A stretch of DNA of 64,000 nucleotides from NCBI GenBank assembly GCA_963576785.1, contig OY756142.1:1426001-1490000 (forward strand), written 5' to 3'. Source of the stretch: Chlorophyllum brunneum. Taxonomy: Eukaryota; Basidiomycota; Agaricomycetes; Agaricales; Agaricaceae. The position numbers and the translations under genes were made by a program. Numbering within the stretch: the stretch's first letter is position 1; the number at the start of each line of letters is the position of its first letter. The notes below the pieces were generated by a model. It ran no database searches. It was given only the letters and a program-made list of their open reading frames with translations, and had not been told where the DNA came from. Below, piece by piece: positions 1 through 12,364 of this stretch.

Positions 1-28
1 CAAGGCACCGCTCAAACAAGCACCGTCA

Positions 29-1154
29 CTACATATACATATCGCCCTAATCCAGTCATCGTCAGTGTGCCGCAGGCCGTGTCAGAGTGTGTCAGGGCTT
101 ACAGCTCCAGGAGGCATAAATTCATCGTTGTCGGGTTCCCCGCTTGGGGGTCCGCCACCTCTCCCTCGACCAGGGAACCCGGGGGCGCCGCCTCGTCGAG
201 GGTATGGTTCTGGACCAATAGGGTCAAATCTGGCACCTGGAGGTGCTCCCATCGGAGGTAAAAAACCGTCACCACCCCACGGACCTCGGGGGATGCTACC
301 ACGCGGAGTACCGAATATGGGGTGATCAGGACCAACGTACATTCCACCACCGTTCCTTGAAGGTGGGAAGAGATTGGGAGGGCTGAATGGATCTGTGGCA
401 AAGGGGTCTAGATCTCGTCTTCCAATCTCGAGCGGGTTTTCCGGGAACATAGGCTGCGGGTGGAATGGGTTTCTAGGCGGCGCTTGGGGAGGCGCTCGTG
501 GTTGTGGCTCGGCAGTTGGACCGGGAGGTTGGGCCTCTGGTGGTGGACGAGCGGTGGACCTGGTACTCCCGCTAGCATCCTCTGTGTATCCCTCTTTGCG
601 AAGACCAGGTATAATCTTCTGAAGGACCTTTAGCTTTAATTGGTTCATCAAGTCTGTCACTCTGTTCGAGGAGATAAATCCATGAACCAAGGGCTGGGCA
701 TTTGCGCTGATGCCACAAGGGTAGAAGGACGGAGACGTAAAGTCGTCAGTTGCGATGTCGAGAGTAGCTACTTTGTCCGTCTACGATAAGATTGGCGCAC
801 GAGCCAACTGAGTCAAGATGATTGATTGCGTACCTCGAAGGCGATGGCATTGATGAGCGTGCGACTGGCCAGCTTGGAGACTTTGACAACAAACTCAAGG
901 CTGCTCTGCTCATGTCTGTACTTGAATATATAATGGTCTGGGCCGGATCTATTCCATTCTACGGGCAGGACATTATTCTGGTAGGTAGATGAAGACGATT
1001 CGTCCACAGCTGTTAGACGGAAGGCGAGGGCAGACATTGCTGCATGGACCAAGGAGGCGAGAGCATCGTGGGGGTTTGCGAGGGAGGGCGGTGCTGGCAA
1101 GAGGGTTGGGAGGAGAGAGAGAAGGGCAGCTGCGTCCAGCGGATTTCCAGTCAT
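29..1154 (-). CDS. PI31-type proteasome regulator
   Basis: Proteasome inhibitor/regulator PI31 (PSMF1) family, which binds the 20S core and acts as a proteasome assembly or transport adaptor. The predicted protein is 338 aa, from three exons (29-46, 103-780, 834-1154) whose summed length is in frame. The N-terminal half is the FP-like domain, with the segment VEWNRSGPDHYIFKYRH followed by a conserved hydrophobic core. The C-terminal half is Pro/Gly-rich and carries the family signatures RRDLDPFA, MYVGPDHPIF and RFDPIGPEPYP, ending near DNDEFMPPGAGDMYM. The last six codons lie on a tiny exon; reading through the intron would give an unrelated tail (VSPDTL) ending at 82, and the spliced end matches the family better. 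The start at 1154 is the first ATG before the conserved domain. The gene is divergent from PRP5, about 100 bases apart. Confidence 0.85.
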
Positions 1155-1254
1155 CGTCGTCTGCAACACCCAGCCGAGCCTGCCCACAGGTCACATCCTG
1201 TCACACAACACCGCCAAACACCACCCTCATACCACCACCACCACCATCAACACA
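1155..1254. promoter_or_regulatory. Shared PI31/PRP5 divergent promoter
   Basis: This 100-base gap separates the start codons of two divergent genes and must hold both promoters and 5' leaders. The PRP5-proximal half is rich in CCA/CAC repeats. No TATA box is evident. Its role is inferred from gene orientation only. Confidence 0.5.
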
Positions 1255-4200
1255 ATGGCCCGCAGGGACAGGTCATACTCACCGGACACGTCTAACAAAC
1301 GGGTAAGACCATCTCACCGCTCTTCACCTCGGTCTCCGTCGCCGACCAGGCGCAATGCCCCAAGGCCCAGCACCAGATCCCGGTACGACGACGAACGGGA
1401 CAGAGACAGAGACCGAGATAGGGACAGAGATAGGGACAGGGACAGGGATAGATACAGGGATAGGGACCGCGACAGAGAGAGAGACCGTCATCGAGACGAC
1501 AGATACAGAGACGAGCGTCGAAGAGATTCACATCGTGACGGACGCGACGACAGGCGAGAGGACAGAAAGAGGTCCCGCTCCCGTGACCATGCCCCTACTC
1601 CGCCTCGTCCCTTAGGACAAGAATCCGCTGCACCCACACCTCCACCTGAAGACGAGAAAATGAGAGCCAAACGTGCCAAACTAGAAGCATGGAAAAGGGA
1701 ACGTGAGGCAAAGAAGGCTCTGGACGAGGCCAAGGCCAAAGCTATGGCCTTGGCTGGGAGAGCTGCGCCGGGTGAGTTTACTTCTCTGCTCTTCCAAAGA
1801 CAAGATTTCACAGCACTTGATTTAACGCCCTCCAGCCCCCGCTACTAAAACTGGTCAACTTAATCGCGCTGCACTTGGCGGATTAGGTCTTAAAGGCTTG
1901 CCACTAAAACCGGAATTTTCAGCTGCTAAAGGTCTTGCGTCAATGGATGACTCTGTGGAAACGAAACGCAAACTAGAGACGCTAGGGGACATGCCAGCTG
2001 TAGATATGAGTATGAAGGAAGATGCGACCGTTGGTGACCTAGAGGTAGACGACGACGACGAAGAGGCCAACAGAATGGACCAAGCACTAAAAGCCAAAGT
2101 CAAAGATACTATGGAAGTAGATGAAGACGAAATGGATCCTCTCGATGCATTCATGAGCGGAGTGAAAGAAGAGGTCAAAAAAGTGAACATGGAAGATATG
2201 CAGCGGATGGTGAACACCAACAACCTTCAGCCTCGAGTTCGTCTAGACGATCAGATGGGAGATGACGGTGTAGAAGATGAGGTCGAGGGAACTGTGGATG
2301 AGATTGATGCAACAGAACTCAACCCGGAGGACATTCTTGCTCTGGCCGCCAAGAAGGCGAAGAAAAAGGAGCTGGCCACGGTCGATCACTCGCGCATCAC
2401 TTACGAACCCTTTAGAAAAGAATTCTACGTCCCGCCACCTGATATCATGAACATGACCGATGATGAGGCCGAGCTCCTACGATTAGAGCTGGACGGCATC
2501 AAGATTCGTGGTGTCGACTGCCCTCGACCCGTCACAAAGTGGAGTCATTTTGGAATGCCTGCCAACTGGTGTGTTTCCTGACGTCGTTTTACCCCCCTTC
2601 AGATACTAATGGTCATTAATATAGCCTCGATGTCATCAAGCGCCTGAATTACATTGCCCCGACATCCATTCAGGCCCAAGCAATACCTGCAATCATGTCC
2701 GGTCGAGATGTTATTGGTGTGGCAAAGACAGGTTCCGGGAAAACAGTTGCTTTCTTGCTCCCCATGTTCCGCCACATCAAGGACCAGCGTCCTCTCGAAC
2801 AGATGGAGGGTCCAATTACTGTCGTCATGACTCCTACACGCGAGTTAGCTGTCCAGATCCACAAAGACTGCAAACCTTTCTTAAAAGTGCTGGGCTTGCG
2901 GGTAAGCACATGAGTTATCTGCCCTCCATTATACATCCTAAAAAGCATTGAACAGGCTGTATGCGCATACGGCGGTTCGCCAATCAAGGATCAAATCGCA
3001 GAGCTTAAAAAGGGAGCTGAAATCATCGTCTGCACACCCGGTCGCATGATAGATTTGCTGACGGCCAACTCAGGTCGGGTCACCAATCTCAAACGGGTGA
3101 CTTATGTCGTTCTTGACGAAGCTGACCGTATGTTCGATATGGGCTTCGAGCCTCAGGTCATGAAAATCGTCAATAACACACGACCCGACAGACAAACCGT
3201 CCTTTTCTCCGCAACCTTTCCCAAGCAGATGGATTCGCTTGCCCGCAAAATTCTGCGCAAACCTCTTGAAATCACCGTCGGTGGTAGATCAGTCGTGGCG
3301 GCAGAGATTGAACAGATTGTTGAGGTCCGTGTGGAGGACACCAAATTCAATCGGCTTCTGGAAATTCTAGGCCAGATGTACAACGAGGATCCAGAGTGCA
3401 GAACTTTGATTTTCGTCGACCGTCAGGAAGCTGCCGATAATCTTCTCCGGGAACTCATGCGCAAAGGATATCTCTGCATGTCACTCCACGGCGGCAAGGA
3501 TCAAGTTGACCGCGATCAAACTATTGCGGATTTCAAGTCTGGTGTCGTCCCCATCGTTATCGCAACTTCAGTGGCCGCCCGTGGTTTGGATGTTAAGCAG
3601 CTCAAATTGGTCATCAATTATGACGCTCCGAATCACATGGAGGACTATGTTCACCGCGCTGGACGGACGGGTCGTGCTGGTAATAAGGGCACCTGTGTCA
3701 CGTTCATCACACCTGAGCAAGATCGCTACTCTGTTGATATCCATCGTGCCCTCAAGGCTAGTAATGCCTCGATCCCCAAGGAGCTGGAGCACTTGGCAAA
3801 TGGTAAGTTTCACTCATCTCTGTGAACATGGTTAACCCTCTCCCTGCACAGGTTTCCTTGAGAAAGTCAAGTCAGGCAAAGCTCAAGCTGCCAGTTCTGG
3901 ATTTGGTGGAAAGGGCCTAGACCGACTTGACAAAGAGCGTGATGCCCGTGAAAAAGCAGAGAGGAAAGCATACGGCGAACCGACGGACGAAGACAAACCC
4001 GACGGAATGACTCCGAGCGCAGCAGTAGCCAAAGCAGAAAATGGTGGTGCTGCTCCTGGTAGCAGCGATGACATGAACTTCGGCAACTTCAAAGTCGAAA
4101 TCAAACGTGGACCTGCACCAGACTCTTCTAAAGGTCTGTTGGGAGTCTCGGGCGCAGTTGCAGCTGCTCGGCGGCTTGCACACGCAAAAGAGGAAGAGAG

Positions 4201-4850
4201 GATCCAAAGTCAGATGCGTGCGGCAGAAGAAGCTGCCGCCCGCGCAGGCAAGGATACTCCAGCTCACAAACAAGCTCTTAATGTGGTGGCGAAGCTCAAT
4301 GCACAACTCAGAGCGTCAAAGTTGGTGTTGCAATCGCAGTTGCAGGCGGAGGAGTCTGGACGGAAGATCAACCCCGATTCTACCGATTTCCATGCCATCA
4401 TACCCATCAATGATTATCCTCAGAAGGCTCGTTGGCGTGTCACTAACAAGGAAACCATGACTCAAGTAAGCATGCAGTTCAACCCTTCCAGGACGTTTAT
4501 TCACTTTTTCTTTCAGCTTATCGACATGACTGGTGCCTCAGTCACCAATAAAGGTGTGTTTCATCCCTATACCCAGTTCAGTGCACCTGACTAGATGTTG
4601 CTCAGGTATCTACTATGAATCAGGAAAAGAGCCCCCTGCAGAGGGTCCTCCCAAACTCCATCTTCTTATTGAGTCGAACGAAGAGTATCGGGTGAGTGGC
4701 CCCTCCTCGATCTGGGGCATCATATTCAACATGTCACAGGTGGAGCAGGCAGTTCGTGAGATCAAACGTCTGCTTATTGAGGCTTCCGCTGCTGCGATCC
4801 AGGCAGAAATGCGGAATCCAACGGCAACGGGCAGATACAGTGTTCTTTGA
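1255..4850 (+). CDS. PRP5: PRP5-type DEAD-box pre-mRNA splicing helicase
   Basis: ATP-dependent RNA helicase of the Prp5/DDX46 family, which remodels U2 snRNP for branch-site recognition in the nucleus. Eight exons (1255-1771, 1836-2568, 2625-2901, 2956-3802, 3852-4465, 4517-4553, 4606-4691, 4740-4850) sum to 1073 codons plus stop. The N-terminus is an Arg/Asp (RD/RS-like) repeat tract, then a charged acidic region. The helicase core shows the Q-motif region ([16 protein letters not shown]), motif I AKTGSGKT, Ia PTRELA, II DEAD within [23 protein letters not shown] and [12 protein letters not shown]. The C-terminal tail has the Prp5-specific segment around [16 protein letters not shown] followed by GASVTNKG. 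The acidic N-terminal extension and this tail separate it from DDX5/DBP2-type helicases. Confidence 0.95.
1386..1500 (+). repeat. Imperfect 6-base repeat coding for Arg-Asp dipeptides
   Basis: A run of GACAGA/GATAGG/GACAGG-type hexamers inside PRP5 exon 1 encodes an almost uninterrupted series of Arg-Asp dipeptides. Such RD tracts are usual in splicing factors. Hexamer repeats of this kind can vary in length between strains. Confidence 0.8.
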
Positions 4851-5005
4851 GACGAATTCTTGGTTTTGGTAGCTTGTTTCCATGCTTTCTTTACCTTTCT
4901 TTATACCTTAGCACGCATGTATATCTGTAACACCACGTCTTAAACATTATACATACGAAAAGTACATTAACGACAGTCACAGAACAGTAGAAAAAGTAAG
5001 CGTGA

Positions 5006-7105
5006 TCATCGATTGAGTCCAAAGCCTCTGGATCTTCCCTGGTTTGTACTTCCAGTCAAATTGTGTCCCGAATCCTTGACCCTCTTCTCGATGTCCGAGA
5101 CCTTACCCTCAACTTCCCGAACAGCACCGTCGATCCACTGCAAACTCTCTAGATGGCTGCTCAAAATCTGTGAGATTTGGGTCATCGGGTCGTCATTCGA
5201 TCCTCCGGTGGGCTTGCTGGAGACAGAAAGGCTATTGACGGCGTCAATCATCTGAGTCAGAGACCCAGATAGATCATCGAGTTGTGTGTGTAGATCCGTT
5301 GCGAGCATATAGCTAAAGTAGGAGAAAGGATTAGGCTCACACAGGTATTGATTGATAAGTCATACTTCTTATCTCGCTCGGTGTCAGCAGGCCCTGTGTC
5401 GAGCGTGCGCAAGTTTCCATTCTGCCCGCCAAGTAATTCCTGCGACATCTTTTCATATGCATCCAAAGTGACCACTAGGTCTTTTTGTTGCTGTTCTATG
5501 TGGTTCAAGGACTGATCAATATTGTCTTGCTGGCGCTCCGCAGCCGTAATATGGCTGTATAGTGCAGTAAGCTATAAGTTACAGTACAGTCAATCGTTGA
5601 ATCCTGAATGGTTAAAAGTGGGAATGAACTGACATTATTTCCATTCTCAATCAAGGCACGATCCCACACAGCAACTTCGGCGGCGTAACGGTTGAATTCG
5701 CGAACCTGAGTCTCAAGGTCTGATGACCACCGGTTCACGATTTCTTCTAGCGTCTTCCCCCTTAGCACGGAGGGGGGAGGAACCGCTACTACTGGTATCG
5801 TATTCGTAGCTAACAGAGTGAATAAGCTGGGGCCACTAAAGTATATTTCGGATACGCACTGGGTGTTGATGGCTTGTCATCTAGTTTTGTAACGGTAGAG
5901 ATTGTTGCCAAGTTAGAGTATGGCATAAACGAGTGTCAAGAAAACAACACACTGGCTGGAGTGTCCTTTTTGACGCCAAAGAGATTAAAGCCTGAAGTGG
6001 TGGAGAAGCCAATCGGTTAATAAAATGCTGGTTGGAAGGAGATCGACACACACTCGAAGCAGCACCGTCCTTCTTTTCTTCCACCTTTGGACCAAAAAGA
6101 CCTCCCGGTGGGGCGGTGGTCATTCCAGTGGCCGATGTGGCAGTAGGGGTCGTAGATGTAGTTGAGGCACTGGCTGCTTTTCCAAAAAGATTACCACCAC
6201 CAAACAAGCTTGCCCCTCCTGTTGTTGTACCAGCGGTTCCGGTCGAAGTTGAAGAAGTGTCAGTGATGGGTTGCATCGTGGACCCTGAGGCTGCAGCGGT
6301 TGTATTTTCGGTGGGTTTGGGGGGGAGGCCGAACAGGCCAGTGCCGGGAGTAGACGATCCAGTCGCGGCGGGGGCTGCTAAGATGGGTCAATATCGCGTA
6401 AATACGAGTGGTATATATTGAGCTTGCGCACTTGCTGGAGCCCCGAAGACTTGGGAAGAATCGTGAGTATATGTGCCATTTGCTTTAGATCAGCTCACGA
6501 TTAGGCTTGGGAGCGTTTCCCGTACTATCCGTAGGCTTTGATGCTGATGGGGTTGGCCCCGAACCACCAGTGAAGACATTGCTACTGGTCGGGGCGTTTC
6601 CAAAGAGAGAGGTATTTGCAGGAGTTGTCGAGGTCGCACCCACGTTTGACCCGCCGCCAAAGAGAGACCCTGGCGGTTTTGCAGGCCCACCGAAGGTGGA
6701 GGGCGTAGTTCCTGCTGGGGTTGGTGCTGAAGTTGCGGATGAACCCCCGCCAAAAAGCGAGCTTCCTGCCAGTGTAGTTGGATTAGCCGTAGTAGTACCT
6801 ATGTTTCCAAAGATGCCCCCGCCACTCGACGCAGGTGCGGTAGACGATGCTGTAGCCGCGTTGTTTGGAGCATTACGAGCGTTTCCAAAGACGCTGCCTC
6901 CCGTAGCTGGAGTACCCGTGGGATTGCCAAATATGTTGGTTGCAGGTTTGGCTGTGTGCACGCCACTGTTTAGATGAGAATATGGAAGAGATAGAACCAT
7001 ACCGGTGCCAAAGGGCTGGGTGCTCGCGGTGTTGGAGCCGGAGGCGGGGTTGAGGGGATTTGAAAAGACAGACGAAGGCTGACTTTGATTTTTAAAGAAA
7101 CTCAT
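5006..7105 (-). CDS. NSP1: Nucleoporin NSP1/Nup62
   Basis: Central-channel FG nucleoporin of the Nsp1/Nup62 family, which lines the nuclear pore and also joins the Nup82 complex. It starts MSFFKNQSQPSS at 7105. The first 300 or so residues hold many FG-type repeats (IFGN, SLFGG, LFGP, VFGN) spaced by Ser/Thr/Ala/Pro. The C-terminal third is the Nsp1 coiled coil: TLEEIVNRWSSDLETQVREF, then YDAYEK-like and LLGGQNG segments, then ATDLHTQLDDLSGSLTQMID, ending RGFGLNR. At least five short introns interrupt it, for example near 5310-5370, 5570-5635 and 5810-5870. A 51-base intron near 6960-7010 is in frame and could be missed. It is divergent from the WW-domain gene and convergent with PRP5. Confidence 0.9.
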
Positions 7106-7257
7106 TGTGGTGAAGGAACAAGTGTGGATGAGACGAGTCTCGTTCTGTGTGGCCGTGTTTGGCAGTCTGGGATCATGTCACTGCTTCAGCTGCTACTTGA
7201 TCTGATGGCAACGCCAAGCAAGGGAATGTCGCCAGCAACCCCTGCCCACTTCTACCC

Positions 7258-9190
7258 ATGGATCCTCCCTCTATAATAGGCCCACCGTCGCATTCCAGTC
7301 TGTCAGCTCCACTCTTCGTGTCGCATCTTCCTCTCGTTTACCCTACCCCTAGGTCGCGTACTACTCTCATGGAGAATGAGATCAATTGCTACACGGCGAG
7401 CAAGCTCGACCCACGGTTCGCTGTGCCCCAGGGTTGGAATATCTGCACCCACCCCCAGGTTCAAATCATCTACTTTACGTGCCAAGCTAGTGGCTAATAC
7501 CACGACCTCAGGGCTGGATATACTTCATCAACCCAACTCTCAAGATCGTAACTGACCATGATATACGTAACCCAGAAATCTACGCCCCCATAATGAACGA
7601 CATGGACGGAGACTATGACTTGGGTGACTCCATAGAGATTCATTTCTTTGCCCAGGGACATATCATCACCGCAACCGAACACCCCCCAACTAACTTTTGC
7701 CTCTTCATTGACCATGCTCGTTGTATTGCCTTTTATGAAGACGAGACAGAACTAGCGTTTAATAAACACATTGAATTTGATCCCCTTCGAGGTACATTAC
7801 TCAACTCTCTTGTCGTTCTGGTCGCTCATTCCTTGCTAGCAAACAGAAGGGCTCGTTTGTACTGGAACTACGTGTGGAACCATCCCACACATATTCCTAC
7901 ACCACCAAGTGCATCAACGGAAGCGTTGGATGCTTTAACCTGGTTCTATGCACGTCACTCTGTCTCCACCTGAGTTAATACCTAACTATCCCCAGACCGA
8001 TAATCTTATATCTAGCCACAAGAGCACAGTCCCCTTCTCCAAGTCAGAGTGTGAGGACCTCTTGCGTATCGTGCACCAGCTATCTGGAAAGCCTATTTCT
8101 CCGACAGAGTATGCACCACCGCTTACGAATATCGAACACCGACAGATCCCAACTACGGTCATGCGCCTGCTAGGACCGTCTTCCTCGCTTGGATCCTTCG
8201 AGAAACATACAAGTATCGAGATGCAGAGAACCATGGCCGACATACGGCCAAAGAGTTTCAGTCCCAGTACGAAAGCAAACAGCCCCAGCCAGAGTCTATA
8301 CCAAACCTGTCGCTCCCTGCGTCCTTCATCCATTTTTTCGTCATACGATGTCTTTTCTTTGGGATACCAAACACTTATTATTTGCATATCAAGGTATACC
8401 CATCGTCATCCCCGCTAGATCGTTCTAAGTCGTTCAATAGCTCACGAGTGAATATCGTGGTCGTTTGGCCAGTGTTCAGAGTAATTGGGAGAACTATGTC
8501 GACAGGCTTGTGAGAGAATACTCACATTTTTTGGTAATTGTACGTTCTCTGATCACATTGGTGATACTTCGGTCTAACGGGTACACACCACGCAGTCAAC
8601 GGTCTTGCTCTCGTATGTATCCCTATCATGACAATTCATTCCGCTGACAATTCATCTCATAGTGCTACAATTGGATTTTTATCTGTTCAAGACCTACCAG
8701 AAACATCTATGGTCACCGCTGTCGCTTCGGCCTTGATTTCACTGGGGAGCATCATCATCGGTGTATTCTCAATATGGACACACCAGTCGAAGACCCAGAA
8801 GGGAAATTTTGTATGGACCCCAGTTGTATCCGGCGAATGCTGCAATTCACCCCGTCCCTATAGTTCACATACCTACATAACGCAAAACACGCTCACTTCG
8901 GCTTCCTGGGACACGCAGTCATACTCTCTCTTCCTCCTGTCCTCCTCGTCTGGGCAATCCTCGCATTCACAGTTGCACTAGTGGCCTACACTATGAAAGG
9001 TATAGGTGACGTTGATCTCCCGGGTCGATTATCTGCGTGGACAATTCTTGTGGTTGTTCTTATCCTTTTCGTTGTTGTGGTTTCTGCGTTGTATACTTTT
9101 TCCACGGTTTGGAAATTCCGTCAACGGACAAAGAGTTTTTTCCACCATCTTCAGAGCGCGTGGAATACATGTTGGTATCAGTATGTGTGA
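7258..9190 (+). CDS. WW-domain multi-pass membrane protein
   Basis: Uncharacterised family common in mushroom-forming fungi. An N-terminal WW-like domain (PQGWNICTHPQ joined across an intron at 7459-7511 to GWIYFINPTLKIVTDHDIR) is followed by a soluble region of about 250 residues. A C-terminal membrane part contains STVLLSATIGFLSVQ, ALISLGSIIIGVFSIW, VILSLPPVLLVWAILAF and WTILVVVLILFVVVVSALY. The protein ends ...TCWYQYV at 9190. Start codons at 7258 and 7369 are both possible in frame. At least six introns are needed; the joins around 7945-7995 and 8395-8600 are uncertain, so the exact protein is not fixed. No function is assigned; WW domains generally bind proline-rich ligands. Confidence 0.7.
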
Positions 9191-9381
9191 GTGTCTTCCA
9201 GCAATGGTACTTTAAAGTTGTATGTACATTAGAGAATTTCAGTCCGCTGGGCCGGACATCGGAGTACCGAACGGTCAGCCAATGATGGCAAGGGTGTTAA
9301 GCGCGTTCCCATCAGCCCGCATCACGACCATTCGACTTGAGCGCCCTACACAAACCACTACCAGGACACAGGGTTCCTTTG

Positions 9382-9850
9382 ATGTCTAGCTCCGACTCGC
9401 CGCCGCCAAACTACCTCTATAAGCTCATTCCATCCAGCACACCCCCTCCTGATTCATTGCCGGAGGAACTGCCACTGAGCGAGCTGGACAAACGGTCCGG
9501 GTTTATCCATCTCTCAACCGCTCCTCAGGTCCCAGGGACCTTGAAGTGCTTCTTTGGGGACCAGGATACAGTCTTTATCTTGAAAATCCCATTTCAGCCT
9601 CTCCAAGAGAAGATACGATGGGAGAGCCCAGACAAGAAAGGTGCTTAAGGGCGTGTCAGTTCTTTCATGGACAAACTACTCACCTACCTGCCAAATATCA
9701 GTTTGCGGGCCACGACCCAGCGAAGGTCTATTTCCCCACCTTTACAACGGGAAGCTGGGCAAAGACGAAGTAGGGGGTGTTATCACATTAAATAGAGGAT
9801 CATCCGGATGGGATGAGACCATGGAAGGAGCAAGATGGCTTGTATATTAA
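9382..9850 (+). CDS. DUF952 domain protein
   Basis: Small protein of 135 aa from two exons (9382-9640 and 9702-9850) whose junction restores the reading frame. It matches the DUF952 family, an uncharacterised ADP-ribosyltransferase-fold-like family: YLYKLIPSS, then LDKRSGFIHLSTAPQVPGTL, a central FPHLYNG and the C-terminal WDETMEGARWLVY. The length fits the family (about 110-140 aa). The ATG at 9382 is the first methionine before the conserved start. It converges with the ATPase gene, whose stop lies 49 bases downstream. Confidence 0.8.
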
Positions 9851-9899
9851 CAGGGCTACGATTTAGGTATATCAAGGCGACGAAGCTGCGACAAGATTT

Positions 9900-11869
9900 T
9901 CAGCGTGAACCATTCAGACTATCCGAGTCCGAATCAGAGGTATCTGTGGTCCTCGTCGCCAGAATCGAAGCACCTCCGTCATCCGTCAACCGCTTTCTGG
10001 TCTTGCAAATGAGGTATCTGCGACCAAAGAGTCCAATACCAGGACGGACGCGGAAAGGTGTCTGAGAGTCTCCCTGATCACCTCCATTGACACCCAATCC
10101 TTCCCCTTCCTTATCAGGCCGTTCAGCCTTGTTTTCAAACTTGCCGATGCCGGATGGTGCAAAGACAACCGCTTGCCCAGTCTAAGTGTGTCAAAACCCA
10201 ATAGGCAGTTACAGGGTTGCAAGGGCTCACCTGCAGTCGAACAACTTGATCAAAAGCATCACCAAGGGAAAAATCTGCGGAGACGTGTTTGAGGATATGG
10301 TTCCACCAAGCAGGAGATTGGAAGCGATGAAGCATAATGATTGTGCAAAGATCAATGATAACTGGAGGAAGGACTGTGGGTTCTAAAAAAGCGGTAGTTG
10401 TCAAATAAACAGGTCTGGATGCAATTGAAAGTATACCTTGGGTACTAATGACTACACGCATGCCAAGGTGTCGTTGTTGTCTAATGATGCTGAGAATCCT
10501 TTGGGTGAGCTCGGAAGATCCAGCCTCATTTGAGAGATACTGAAATGACATCAAATTTTAAGGTCGAGTGAGGACCGTGGTGTGGAGCTGACCTTGTGCG
10601 CTTCATCTATGACCAGAACTTTTCCCCCTTCAATATCTGCACGCGTGAATAGCCTGCAGATGATATTAAAAATGCCACAAGCAGAGTCCGCGTCAATGAA
10701 CGGATCAGAGAGGTCAATGATCGTTAACTGGCCGGGGGCGAATCGAAGAGTTCTCTTGAGTCGCTTTTTGGGAGGGATAGGATCCAGGAATGAATTGAGA
10801 AGCGTAAGGCGTTGGTCAAGACTGGCCTTTTGGAGCGGATTCAATTCCTCTTTGAGGTTCGTCAGCTCGTTTTGGAAGGTACGGAGGGTGAAGTGTTCTC
10901 CGAGCCTCCGCAACCTTGACTATTTATACCCAATCAATTACCAATGATAGGAAGTCGAGTGAAATGAGGATCTCACCAGCACGAGTTGCATGTATAAAGG
11001 AGCTGAATCAGTTGAGCTGACGGACATCATGGACAAGACTGCCTGAGCATCAAGCTCAGACTCAGTGAAAAGGAGGCTTTCCACTTCTACATTTTTACCA
11101 AGCACGCCAGTATAAACGGAGTGCATCGTCTTGATGCTTGATGGAGAAACAAAGACCTTGACCTTCGGCAATTCAATATCTAGATCTCTTGAAGTCATTG
11201 CCAGCCAGGCGACTTCACTCGGTAGTGAAGATGAGCCCCCCTCTCCGAAGTGGAGAACTAACGCGCTCATGGGTTCTTCAAGAGATCCGATAGGTTTGAA
11301 GTTGGGGACTAGCAGGTTTTCCAATATCGTTGCCAAGGTATGGGACTTGCCAGCGCCTGCAACCCGGGACACGTTGAGTGAGAGGACCACGAATATAATT
11401 CACGAAGAATCTTACCCTGGACTCCGCACAAGAGAGCAGAGAACGGCGCACTCTACAAGGGTACTCTCAACTAATGGCTACTTGAGAAGTTTTTCCGGGA
11501 CTCACACAGTTCATAAACAACCGTTTGTCAGATGGGACCTCGGAGGTCCCGCAAGAGCTGAGGTGAAGCCGAGTTATCGAGACACCCCAAAAAGTGACCC
11601 AAAATAACCCACCAAATGTTGATAACCTGTCCGAAAAGGCCATACTGAGAACTAGATGCGTCTTTCTCAAGCGCATCTAGCGCGGACCGCATGACTAGGG
11701 GAGCATTTTGGGCTTCGTGGGCGGTAAGTTCGGATGAAGTGTCAAACTTGATGCTGGCGGACGCTTCTTGCTCGTCAAGTAGATCCCACTCGTCGAAGGA
11801 CAAAACCCCAGTGTCACTGGAGCCACCACTACGGTCTTCACTTCCGCTGTCGCTCGGATGAACAGGCAT
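9900..11869 (-). CDS. Fungal P-loop ATPase (HerA/VirB4-like), copy 1
   Basis: Apparently intact member of an uncharacterised fungal P-loop ATPase family that resembles HerA/FtsK-type ATPases in its motif order. The N-terminus (MPVHPSDSGSEDRSG) is acidic and Ser-rich. After VPSDKRLFMNC comes the Walker A SPGAGKSHTLATILENLL (about 11340-11360, next to an intron) and a segment ending ALVLHFGEGG. Further on are IDLSDPFIDADSACGIF, the Walker B KVLVIDEAHK (about 10590-10620), and a sensor-like MRVVISTQ joined by an intron to EPTVLPPVIIDLCTIIMLHRF. The C-terminus holds TGQAVVFAPSG and GRRYLICKTRKR. At least six introns are required. Substrate and cellular role are unknown. A decayed copy lies directly upstream on the same strand. 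Confidence 0.7.
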
Positions 11870-12364
11870 GGTGGAGGTACAGAGGAGTGGAGCGAACGCC
11901 AGTTTGTTGTGCTCTCCAAGACTTTTAAGTGAACAGGCCCAGGAAATATTCATATAAACATTGCAAGGGTCGAGGCTTTCGCTACGTAATAGTCCATGAG
12001 GTCGCCACGACTCGGACAAAGGGAACGACGCTCGAAGGCATGAGCTGAGGTCCAGGTGCACCAGTACGGTTGGATCAACATATCCAGGGGATTTCGAGCC
12101 TTGAAGGATCGAAGGCGAGGCGAATATACCCCCTTGGAAATTGGAATGTCAAGCCAGTTGACGTGACGTAACCAGTACCATGCGTGCCCTCCATTCGGCC
12201 CGTGTTCGTAGCTCACAGGGCTGGTCGGCTACGCCAAGGGAGAGGAAATTATTTATTTCAGATACAGGATCAATGTTTGAGTTTACCAAACGGCGAGGCG
12301 AGACCCAAATCTTAAATATTTTACGGTATATTTCTAGTGGCAGGGATAGAAACACGTTCCTCAT
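11870..12364 (-). other. Inter-copy region with F-box-like fragment
   Basis: About 450 bases lie between the two ATPase copies, plus a short overlap with the end of copy 2. On the minus strand, starting at 12364 inside the copy 2 tail, a reading frame begins NVFLSLPLEIYRKIFKIWV, which resembles the start of an F-box. The frame stops near 12149 and protein-like sequence continues in other frames (LDIPISKGVYSPRLRSF; LKSLGEHNKLAF). This suggests a broken gene fragment or chance. The part nearest 11869 should also serve as the copy 1 promoter. Confidence 0.25.

Noticed and set aside
6507..6977. Plus-strand frame of 156 codons
   Set aside because: Antisense shadow of the NSP1 FG-repeat exon; composition mirrors the repeats and has no domain.
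11950..12364. A complete F-box gene between the ATPase copies
   Set aside because: Only the first 20 or so residues resemble an F-box, the frame breaks twice and it overlaps the end of copy 2; reported only as a low-confidence fragment.
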